From assembly GCA_050246015.1 (NCBI GenBank), contig JBFWWU010000003.1:186001-250000 (forward strand): a DNA stretch of 64,000 nt. The letters run 5' to 3'. Shown here piece by piece: positions 8,182 through 15,210 of this stretch (the stretch's first letter is position 1; each line of letters opens with the position of its first letter). Source of the DNA: JTS-AC122 sp050246015. Its GTDB lineage: Bacteria > Planctomycetota > Phycisphaerae > Phycisphaerales > UBA1924. The notes beneath the pieces were generated by a model. It had not been told where the DNA came from. It saw only the letters and a program-made list of their open reading frames with translations, and made no database searches. The translations under genes were made by a program, and so were the position numbers.

Positions 8182-8631
8182 CTACTCGATCGACAGTCCC
8201 TCGTGGCATATCTCAAGTGTTTCGATCGCGACTTCGTTGTTCTTGGCGTTCAGGCCGGGGCCGGAGAGCCTGCAAGGCCATGCGCGGCGGAATCGCCAGG
8301 ACATGACGGGCTGCCGGCTTTCATCCAGGAGGATGATGGCGCCATCGGCGCGCTGGACGTTTCCATCGAGGGCGGACTTGATCCAGTTCCAGAAGGTGAG
8401 GTCGCCCGTGATGCCGCGTTTGAGCGTGATGTTGGTGAACTTCTTGAGTCCGGGCAACTTCCGGGGGGTGATATCTTCGGACCCGTTTCGGTACTCGATG
8501 GGAGTGATCTCGACGTCGAGCCCGCTGACCTCGGAGAATGATCCGCGGACGGACGAACCGTCGTCGAGGACGCCGGTGATGACGACCTGGAAGTTGAGGG
8601 CGGGGTAGGGGTCGGTGCGGAAGACGGCCAT
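8182..8631 (-). CDS. contractile-injection-system tail-tube protein (T4 gp19-like)
   Basis: Inner-tube subunit of the kind used by contractile phage tails and extracellular contractile injection systems. The 149-aa protein follows the family closely: TDPYPALNFQVVITG, FSEVSGLDVEITPIEYRNG, TPRKLPGLKKFTNITLKRG, LTFWNWIKSAL, VMSWRFRRAWPCRLSGPGLN and NEVAIETLEICHEGL. The start is ATG 8631, preceded by GGAGGT; the ATG at 8643 is part of that ribosome site. Normally such genes sit among sheath, baseplate, spike and AAA ATPase genes, none of which is visible here. Its neighbours are a membrane protein upstream and a small beta-rich protein downstream. It may be a distant part of a locus elsewhere or a reused tube protein. 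Confidence 0.88.
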   Translation of the reverse strand: MAVFRTDPYPALNFQVVITGVLDDGSSVRGSFSEVSGLDVEITPIEYRNGSEDITPRKLPGLKKFTNITLKRGITGDLTFWNWIKSALDGNVQRADGAIILLDESRQPVMSWRFRRAWPCRLSGPGLNAKNNEVAIETLEICHEGLSIE

Positions 8632-8661
8632 GTGGACCTCCATCGCGCGATGGTACGGCCG

Positions 8662-9945
8662 TCAGCGACGGGCGTCGATGCACGCGGCGTGATAGACCGA
8701 AGGGGTGGGGGACTCGGCGTAGGCGCGGATCGAGGCCAGGGCCTGAGCGGGCGGGCGGAGGCGCTGCGAAGGGGGGGAGGTGCGCAGGTCGAGCCGATCG
8801 AGCGTTTCGATCGCGTCGGGTTCGTCGAAATCGACGCGCACGCCGTAGCGATCGTGCAGGTAGGCCTCGGCACGGCGGCGGATGGACGATGCCGGATATG
8901 TGTTCGAGGCGGCGTCGGAAGGGGGCGCGAGATCGGAGCCCACGGCGTAGGCGAGCATCGCCTCCTTCTCTTCCTCCTGACCGATCATGTCAACGAGCCA
9001 ACTGATGACGCCCCCGTTGTTGGCGAGCGTCTGGTAGTAGAGGTGTCGAGTGCGCTGGGCGTCGCGCAGTGACTTGTTGCGTCGGTAGCCCAGGAAGGTG
9101 CGGCCGGCCATGAGGCCGACGGCCATCGCGATGAGCCAGAGGAGTTTGCTGACCAGCGCCAGGGTGATCGCGCCCTGGATGAACTTGACGGCGAGGGTGC
9201 CCAGCGCCCCGGCGCCGCCGCCGATGACCTTGAGACGGTCGAACCAGTTCATTCCGACTTCGGCGTGTGGGAGCAGGGCTTCGATGTCGGCGACGGGGAC
9301 ATCGCGGAAGAGTTTGAGGTGGACGAAGGGATCCTGCTTGAGTTTGGCGAGGACGCCGAGGCGATGGAAGACGGGGAACTTGACGTTCTTGCCGCGGATG
9401 GGCGACTTCCAGTGGGGGAGCCGCTTGTACACGACGCCGCGGCCGCGCACCCAGATAACAAGTTTGTCGACGCGTTCGGCGCGGATTCGGATGCGCAGCC
9501 CGTGGGTCTTGGCTTCCTTGATGGCGGATTCGATGGTGAACTCGTCGAGGCGCTCGAAGTTCGCTTTGTCGAAGAGGTACGACAGGCGGCGCTCCAGATC
9601 GACGAACTGGGCGTCGGTCTGGTCCTGGGGGAGGTGGCAGAGGGGCAGGGTGTCGCGGTCCGGGTTGAAGGGGGCGTAGGCGTCGGCCATGTGCCGTTCG
9701 AGTGAGCGGGTCTCGCGTGCGATGGCATCCTGGATCGCGTCGAGCACGGCGGCGAGGGCGTCGGGGGAAAAACCGAGCGCTGGGGCGTCGGCGATCAGCC
9801 CGCGCTGCAGGTCGGTGGCGCTGATGGGGATGAAGCGGTCGAGGATGGACGACGCCGACGCCGGGGCGCTGGCGACGATCGTGGAGGCGCCCGGGGCGCG
9901 GGACGCGGACGGGGCGTTGGTGTTGGCGGCAGCAGCGGCGGTCAT
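8662..9945 (-). CDS. DUF3754/TMEM143-like membrane protein
   Basis: Protein of 427 aa resembling the DUF3754 family, which includes eukaryotic TMEM143 and has no established function. Matching features are FIPISATDLQRGLI near the start, the phrase AYAPFNPDRDT (about residues 87-97), RVVYKRLPHWK-type strands in the middle, and FRDVPVADIEALLPHAEVG followed by NWFDRLKVIGGGAGALG. Two hydrophobic helices (about 245-290, ITLALVSKLLWLIAMAVGLMAG) anchor it in the membrane, and an RRNKSL segment follows. The first 35 residues are Ala/Ser-rich and may be disordered; no ribosome site precedes ATG 9945. It ends 30 bases before the tail-tube gene on the same strand, so it probably heads a three-gene operon. 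It is divergent from the LolD-like gene. Confidence 0.82.
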   Translation of the reverse strand: MTAAAAANTNAPSASRAPGASTIVASAPASASSILDRFIPISATDLQRGLIADAPALGFSPDALAAVLDAIQDAIARETRSLERHMADAYAPFNPDRDTLPLCHLPQDQTDAQFVDLERRLSYLFDKANFERLDEFTIESAIKEAKTHGLRIRIRAERVDKLVIWVRGRGVVYKRLPHWKSPIRGKNVKFPVFHRLGVLAKLKQDPFVHLKLFRDVPVADIEALLPHAEVGMNWFDRLKVIGGGAGALGTLAVKFIQGAITLALVSKLLWLIAMAVGLMAGRTFLGYRRNKSLRDAQRTRHLYYQTLANNGGVISWLVDMIGQEEEKEAMLAYAVGSDLAPPSDAASNTYPASSIRRRAEAYLHDRYGVRVDFDEPDAIETLDRLDLRTSPPSQRLRPPAQALASIRAYAESPTPSVYHAACIDARR

Positions 9946-10020
9946 CAGCGAGATGAAGAGTAAGCGGTCGCGGCGGGGCTACGCTTGCCGTCGGATGCGA
10001 AACGCCGGCGGACGCGGTAC

Positions 10021-10764
10021 ATGACGCTGATCGAAGGGCACAACATTCACAAAACCTACCGCCTGGGCCGGGTGGACGTGCCCGTGCTGCGCGGCGCGTC
10101 GATCACGGTCCAGGAGGGTGAGTGGGTGGCGATCCTGGGGGCGTCGGGGTCGGGCAAGTCGACGCTGCTGCACATTCTGGGAGGGCTGGATCGACCGGAT
10201 TCACGCACGGAATCGGTTGTGCGATTCCGCGGCAAGGCGATCGGAGGGTTGTCGGGGCGGGCGCTCAACACGTACCGCAACACATCCGTCGGCTTCGTGT
10301 TCCAGTTCTATCACCTGCTGCCGGAACTGAGCGTGAGCGACAACGTCGCGGTCAGCGGGATGGTCCGGTACGGCGCGAGGTACGCGGGCAAGGCCCGGGA
10401 GGTGCGGCAGCGCGCCGGCGAGTTGCTCGAAGCGTTCGGGCTGGCGCACCGGCTGAATCACCGGCCGGCCGAGTTGTCCGGGGGCGAGCGGCAGCGGGTG
10501 GCGATAGCCCGCGCGCTGGTGAATGACCCGCCGCTGCTGCTTGCCGACGAGCCGACGGGAAACCTGGACCGCAAGACCGGTTCGGCGATACTCGATGCGC
10601 TGGCGGCACACCGGAACAAGACCAAACGGACGATGGTGATCGTCACGCACGATGGCGAGGTGGCGGCGCGAGCGGATCGGATCGTCCGTTTGGAAGACGG
10701 CAGGATCGCGGATGGGATGGAGGAGGCCTCGGACTCCAGCCGGGAGCGGTCGGTGCCGGGCTGA
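10021..10764 (+). CDS. LolD/MacB-type ABC transporter ATP-binding protein
   Basis: ATPase subunit of an ABC transporter of the LolCDE/MacB class, which moves lipoproteins or other envelope cargo. The 247-aa protein has Walker A GASGSGKST (residues 40-48), a Q-loop region FVFQFYHLLPELSVSDNV typical of the LolD/FtsE group, signature LSGGERQRVAIARAL, Walker B LLLADEPTGNLD and the switch VTHD. ATG 10021 is used; an upstream in-frame start at 9985 would add low-quality residues. No permease gene is next to it: the flanking genes are the divergent DUF3754 gene and an alpha/beta hydrolase, so its partner must be encoded elsewhere. TACGCT about 37 bases upstream could be a -10. Confidence 0.88.
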   Translation: MTLIEGHNIHKTYRLGRVDVPVLRGASITVQEGEWVAILGASGSGKSTLLHILGGLDRPDSRTESVVRFRGKAIGGLSGRALNTYRNTSVGFVFQFYHLLPELSVSDNVAVSGMVRYGARYAGKAREVRQRAGELLEAFGLAHRLNHRPAELSGGERQRVAIARALVNDPPLLLADEPTGNLDRKTGSAILDALAAHRNKTKRTMVIVTHDGEVAARADRIVRLEDGRIADGMEEASDSSRERSVPG

Positions 10765-10831
10765 TCCGGGGGCGCTTTGTTCGGTGTTTGGAATCCGCAA
10801 GCTAGGCATGATTAACTTGATACGAGCGGGG

Positions 10832-10837
10832 TACTAT
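10832..10837 (+). promoter_or_regulatory. -10-like element TACTAT ahead of the hydrolase
   Basis: TACTAT follows GGGG, 13 bases before a short ORF start and 97 bases before the hydrolase ATG. There is no good -35 at standard spacing. The GGGTA start is shared with several other upstream regions in this window. Confidence 0.35.
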
Positions 10838-10850
10838 CCTGCTTCGGCGC

Positions 10851-10922
10851 ATGGCTGTGCTTGTGCCCGCGAAGAACCCTTTCCTGACGCTTCCGCCGCT
10901 GAACCGGTGGGAGATCGGGTAA
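10851..10922 (+). CDS. possible 23-codon leader ORF before the hydrolase
   Basis: ATG 10851 to TAA 10920-10922 encodes MAVLVPAKNPFLTLPPLNRW plus EIG, rich in Pro and Leu. It begins 13 bases after the TACTAT element and ends 11 bases before the hydrolase start, in a different frame, so it could be a translated leader that controls the downstream gene. No clear ribosome site precedes it. It may equally be chance. Confidence 0.25.
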   Translation: MAVLVPAKNPFLTLPPLNRWEIG

Positions 10923-10933
10923 GCGAAAGGCCG

Positions 10934-11815
10934 ATGGAGAACCGAGTGACGATCAGCTCGCCGAGCCAATCCCGAAACTCGCTGAGCGCGATGCCGGTCA
11001 GGACGGCGTCAACGGTCGTGAGCCGGAACAAGGACGGGGAAGTCACCGCCACGATCATCGAAGTCGGGCAGGGGAGGCCGGTGACGTTTTTGCATGGGCT
11101 GGTAGGGCTTAACGACCACTGGGAGGGTGTGGTTGAGCGTGTATGCCATCGGAATCGGTGCGTGCTGTTCGAGATCCCGCTGCTCCAGCTTCGCGGGGAG
11201 GACTGCTCGATCGACAGCGTGACGCGGATGACGGCGGAGTTCTTGCGCGGGCATGTGGGGGGCCCGTCGATCCTGGTGGGGAACTCGTTCGGTGGGCACG
11301 TGGCGCTGAAGATCGCGCTGGAGCATCCGGAACTGGTGAGCGGGCTGGTGCTGGCCGGTGCGTCGGGGCTGCTGGAACGGACGATGGTGAGCACGCTGAC
11401 GCCGAGGGTAAGCCGGGAGTGGCTGGAGCGGAAGATCGGGGAGTTGTTCTACGACAAGTCGTTCATGCGTGAGGCCGACCTGGATCGGGCGCATCGCGAG
11501 TTGACGGACCGGGGCGGGACGCGCGCGATGATCAAGTTGTCAAGTTCGGCGCGCAAGGACTACCTGGGCGAGCGGATCCCGGAGATCGCGGCGCCGACAC
11601 TGCTCATATGGGGCCGTCAGGACGTGGTCACCCCGCCGGAGGCGGCGACGGAGTTCCAGAGCAAACTGCGCGATTCGCGGATGGCGTGGTTCGACGGGTG
11701 CGGGCATGCGCCCATGATCGAATGCCCGGACCAGTTCGCCGAGGCCCTGCTGGGGTTCGCCGCGGAACTTGACGCGCGCGATCGCGGGACGCCGCGGGGC
11801 ATGCCGGGAACATGA
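10934..11815 (+). CDS. alpha/beta-fold hydrolase
   Basis: Likely serine hydrolase (esterase, lipase or C-C bond hydrolase group); the substrate cannot be told. The 293-aa protein has oxyanion-hole HGLVG (about residue 54), nucleophile elbow GNSFGG with Ser118, an acid in LLIWGRQDVVTP (Asp about 230) and the catalytic His in GCGHAPMIE (about 257), so the triad is complete. The cap region lies between about 145 and 215. The frame is open from 10652 but overlaps lolD there; ATG 10934 has AAAGG just before it. ATG 10991 is an alternative that would drop a Ser-rich 19-residue extension. It converges with addA, 26 bases apart. Confidence 0.85.
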   Translation: MENRVTISSPSQSRNSLSAMPVRTASTVVSRNKDGEVTATIIEVGQGRPVTFLHGLVGLNDHWEGVVERVCHRNRCVLFEIPLLQLRGEDCSIDSVTRMTAEFLRGHVGGPSILVGNSFGGHVALKIALEHPELVSGLVLAGASGLLERTMVSTLTPRVSREWLERKIGELFYDKSFMREADLDRAHRELTDRGGTRAMIKLSSSARKDYLGERIPEIAAPTLLIWGRQDVVTPPEAATEFQSKLRDSRMAWFDGCGHAPMIECPDQFAEALLGFAAELDARDRGTPRGMPGT

Positions 11816-11841
11816 CCAGCGGCAATCGGCGCCGGCCTGGA

Positions 11842-14800
11842 TCAGAGGCAGACCTGGACAACTTCAGCGACCACGGCATCGCGCGGCACCCCGAAGAGGA
11901 TCGACGCCGCCATGCTGTACGCATCGAGCTGCTGGCGGTACCGGTGAGCGGGCTCGACCATGGGAGCGTGCAGTTCCGAGAGCGAGGTTTTGAAGTCGTA
12001 GATCCGCACCCCACTCGGTGATTGGGACGTGGCGGCGGCATCGCCGGTTGAGGCCGCCCACTGAACCGCGACACGATCGAAGCGTCCCGCGAGCAGGGAA
12101 TCCTTCTGGCGCACGACGAAGGGGAGTTCGCGGAAGACTTCGCAGCGACCGGAGCCGGGCGCCGGGCGGGTGAGCGCCGGCCTGAGCGGGTCGCGCCCCA
12201 GCGCGGCGCGGAAGCGGGCGAGCAGTCCCCGGGATTCGGCGCCCGGCAGGATGACGTCGCGCGGCAGGAGCGTGAGAAAGGACTCGTCGCCGGGGAGCGG
12301 ATCATCGAGCCATCGGATCGTGGCGAGCCAGGCATGGACCACGATGCCCGCGGCGACCGGATCGACGGATGTCTGGTGTGCGGCGCTGAAGCGCGGCGTG
12401 ATCGGCGCGGCGTCGCCCGGTGGATCGAGCCGATCAAGCGTGCTGGGCGAACGCACCGGGATGAACCGAGTCCGCGCGTCCCAATCCAGCCCCATCCGGG
12501 GATCATGTCCCGCGGCGCTGGCGGAAGGCGCGCGATGCTCGTCATCGGCTTCGTGCCGATCGATGGAGGACCAAAGGTGGTCCTCCGGCGGCGCGGTCGT
12601 CTTTGCGCGCGTGGAAACCGGCGGCGTGAGAACCGGGGTATCGGCGCGCGGAGCAGGCGCGACGATCGCCGCGAGCGGATCGCCGCGCTCCCAGAGCACG
12701 GTATCGGGTGCGGCTGGGCCGGGGCGGAGTGCCCCGCGGAGGATTCCGGCGTGCGAGAGTGGAAGGTCACGCGATTCGCGCGGCTCGATGATCATCTCGA
12801 GCCAGCACACGGCTCGCGTCATAGCGACGTAGAGCGCGCAGAGTTCTTCGCGGACCGCTCGCTCTCGCCACTGCGCATACGCCTCGGAGATCGCGGGATC
12901 GAGCGGAACGGCCGCCTTCCTGGGGCAGAGCGAGGCGAACACGATCGGCCCATCGATTTGCTCGCGCCGCGTAAGCACGCCCGGAGCCTTGACGGCGATC
13001 GTCGAATCAAGGTCCACGAGCACGACGGCGTCGAACTCGAGCCCCTTGGACGCGTGGATGGACATCAGGCGCACCGGCGCCGCGGAGGGGTCTTCCACGC
13101 GGCGCGACTCGACCATCGCGATGAAGGGGAGCATTCGCGGCGCGCGGCCGGCGATCCCGCGCTCGTGCTCGCACGCGAGCTCGACGAGTTGCTGCAAGCG
13201 GTCGGCGTCGCGCGGAGAGCATCGCGGCGTCAGTCGGGCCGTCCATAATTGCAGCGTCCTCGACAGGCCGCGATGCTGGACCTGCTCGCGGACGCGGCGG
13301 GCCGCCGCGCGCACGGCGCCGCGCTGGCGGTCGGTCGCCGGGTCGAGTCCGACGAGCGGTCCCAGCGGCGAATACGCGACGTGAAACGCCGCCGCCGTAT
13401 CGGCCGGCAGATCGGCCAGCGTGAGCAGCGAGAGGATCTCGGCGACGCGCGGCGAATCGGTGAGGGGGTTGCCCCCCTCTTCGCTGGCCGGGATGCCGAT
13501 CTGCGCCAGCAGATGCCGCAGCAGCGGGATGTGTCGCTTGGAACGGAACAGGACGCCGATGGAACCTTCGGGCATCTGGCGATGAATCTCGGCGACTCGG
13601 CGGGCCGCGAGATCGAGCAGCGCCCGGCGGCGCTGAGTTTTCTCGGCGTCGAGCCCGGTGCGCAGGACCGCGTAGCCGGGCATTGACTTGTGCGCCCGGT
13701 GCGTCTGGAACCCGTCTCCCCACGATTCGGCGGCCTGTGCGTCTGAGGGGTGCGGTGAATCCCTCAACGCGGGATTCGACCCGATCGAGCCGAAGATTTC
13801 GTTGACCGCATCGATGACGACGGGCGAGGATCGGCGATTGTCCGCCAGGGACTGCTGATCGATCTGCGGCCAGCGCCGCGGGATGGCGGGGAGCAGCCCG
13901 GGCTCGGCGTCGCGCCACCCGTACAGCGACTGCTTGACATCGCCGACGCAGAGGAACGATCGCTGTGGGGGCGGCGCGGCGCCGGGCGCACGAGCCGCGG
14001 TGGGGGCGGCCAGCGAGGGTGCGCCCTGCCCGGACACGACCTCGTCGACAAGCGGGGCGATGAGGTTCCATTGAAGCACGGACGTGTCCTGGAACTCGTC
14101 GAGCAGGACATGCGAGATCGACGAATCCAGTCGGTAGTACATCGACGCGAGCCGATCGTCCAATGAGGCTTCCAGCAGCAGGCGCGGGACGTCGTCGAAC
14201 GCGAGCACGCCCAGGGTGGACTTGGCCTGCCACAGCGCCGAGTCGTAGTGCTGCATCAGTTGGTACGTCGCGCGGTTGCGCTCCGAAAGGGCCCTGATGA
14301 GGACGCACGCGGCGACATCGATGAGCGCTTGCACGCGCGCGGCAAACTCTCGGTCATACGAGACACCCGCGAAGATCAGCGAGCCGCGGACGACCGGTGT
14401 GCACAGAGAGTCGGCGGCAAGCAGGTCCCACTTTCCCTCGCGGGCCCAACGGACGACGCGCTCCCGGGCGGTGGCCCACCTCATGTTCGGCGAGCCGCTC
14501 TTGTTCCGCGGAAGGTCGGCGGCCTCGAGCGCCTCGATCGCCGCATGGATCGCTGCCGGTGGAGGCGCCGGGGGCGGGTCCAGGCGGTCCCACGCGGCGG
14601 GGGTGGTCACCGCCGCGGCGGCGTGCGCGGCATCGATCGCCCAGTCTAGTTCACGCCGGATGGAGCGTTCGATGAGCCCGGAGGATCGCGCTCGAAGCAG
14701 CGACAGCATGGCCCGACGGTCGGCGGAGTCCAGCATGCGCGCGATCGCGATGTCCCGGGCCTGACGCAGGGCGTCTTCCTCGGCGGGCTGCCAGTTCATC

Positions 14801-15210
14801 GCCCCGCCGAGTTCGAGCGCAAACCCGCCGGCGATCCGGGCGAAGAAGGCGTCCAGGGTCGAGATGTTCAGACGGTCGATATCGCGAACGACGCTCGCGA
14901 GCCGATCGCTCCAGCCGGTGGATGTGATCGCGGGCGCCCCGTCGGGGAGCACCTCTTGACTCAGCCCGGCGGCGGCCTCGGGATCGAGCGAAGCGGCGGC
15001 GAGCCGCGCGAGCACGCGATGCAGGATCTCGCCCGCGGCGTGGCGCGTGAACGTCGTCGCCAGGATGCCGGCGGGCGCGACCCCTGCGGCGAGCAACCCG
15101 ATGACGCGGCTGGTGAGCCGGAATGTCTTGCCGGTGCCCGCCGAGGCGAGAATGGCCACGTGCACCGGATCATCGCGCCGCGCGGGAAGATGGCTCGGAC
15201 GCGTGTTCAT
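11842..15210 (-). CDS. addA: AddA-like UvrD-family helicase-nuclease
   Basis: ATP-dependent 3'-5' helicase with a nuclease domain, predicted subunit of the AddAB double-strand-break processing complex. The 1122-aa protein shows superfamily 1 motifs in order: Walker A ILASAGTGKTFRLTSR near the N-terminus, HVLLDEFQDTSVLQW (motif II), CVGDVKQSLYGWRDA (III), NRRSSPVVIDAVNEIF (IV), MSIHASKGLEFDAVVLVD (V) and LCALYVAMTRAV (VI). A PD-(D/E)XK nuclease occupies the C-terminus, with AGRFDRVAVQW and IYDFKTS. The start overlaps the addB stop by four bases (ATGA), strong evidence for coupling. The length and domain plan match AddA rather than RecB by its pairing with the neighbour. Chi recognition cannot be judged. 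Confidence 0.9.
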   Translation of the reverse strand: MNTRPSHLPARRDDPVHVAILASAGTGKTFRLTSRVIGLLAAGVAPAGILATTFTRHAAGEILHRVLARLAAASLDPEAAAGLSQEVLPDGAPAITSTGWSDRLASVVRDIDRLNISTLDAFFARIAGGFALELGGAMNWQPAEEDALRQARDIAIARMLDSADRRAMLSLLRARSSGLIERSIRRELDWAIDAAHAAAAVTTPAAWDRLDPPPAPPPAAIHAAIEALEAADLPRNKSGSPNMRWATARERVVRWAREGKWDLLAADSLCTPVVRGSLIFAGVSYDREFAARVQALIDVAACVLIRALSERNRATYQLMQHYDSALWQAKSTLGVLAFDDVPRLLLEASLDDRLASMYYRLDSSISHVLLDEFQDTSVLQWNLIAPLVDEVVSGQGAPSLAAPTAARAPGAAPPPQRSFLCVGDVKQSLYGWRDAEPGLLPAIPRRWPQIDQQSLADNRRSSPVVIDAVNEIFGSIGSNPALRDSPHPSDAQAAESWGDGFQTHRAHKSMPGYAVLRTGLDAEKTQRRRALLDLAARRVAEIHRQMPEGSIGVLFRSKRHIPLLRHLLAQIGIPASEEGGNPLTDSPRVAEILSLLTLADLPADTAAAFHVAYSPLGPLVGLDPATDRQRGAVRAAARRVREQVQHRGLSRTLQLWTARLTPRCSPRDADRLQQLVELACEHERGIAGRAPRMLPFIAMVESRRVEDPSAAPVRLMSIHASKGLEFDAVVLVDLDSTIAVKAPGVLTRREQIDGPIVFASLCPRKAAVPLDPAISEAYAQWRERAVREELCALYVAMTRAVCWLEMIIEPRESRDLPLSHAGILRGALRPGPAAPDTVLWERGDPLAAIVAPAPRADTPVLTPPVSTRAKTTAPPEDHLWSSIDRHEADDEHRAPSASAAGHDPRMGLDWDARTRFIPVRSPSTLDRLDPPGDAAPITPRFSAAHQTSVDPVAAGIVVHAWLATIRWLDDPLPGDESFLTLLPRDVILPGAESRGLLARFRAALGRDPLRPALTRPAPGSGRCEVFRELPFVVRQKDSLLAGRFDRVAVQWAASTGDAAATSQSPSGVRIYDFKTSLSELHAPMVEPAHRYRQQLDAYSMAASILFGVPRDAVVAEVVQVCL

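Noticed and set aside
6584..8209. A 541-codon minus-strand frame across the YmdB-like and HTH-receiver genes
   Set aside because: It is low-complexity, rich in Arg and Pro, and antisense to genes with clear conserved motifs.
8182..9945. Prophage or full contractile injection locus
   Set aside because: Only the tube protein is phage-like. No sheath, baseplate, capsid, integrase or lysis gene is seen in the surrounding 20 kb.
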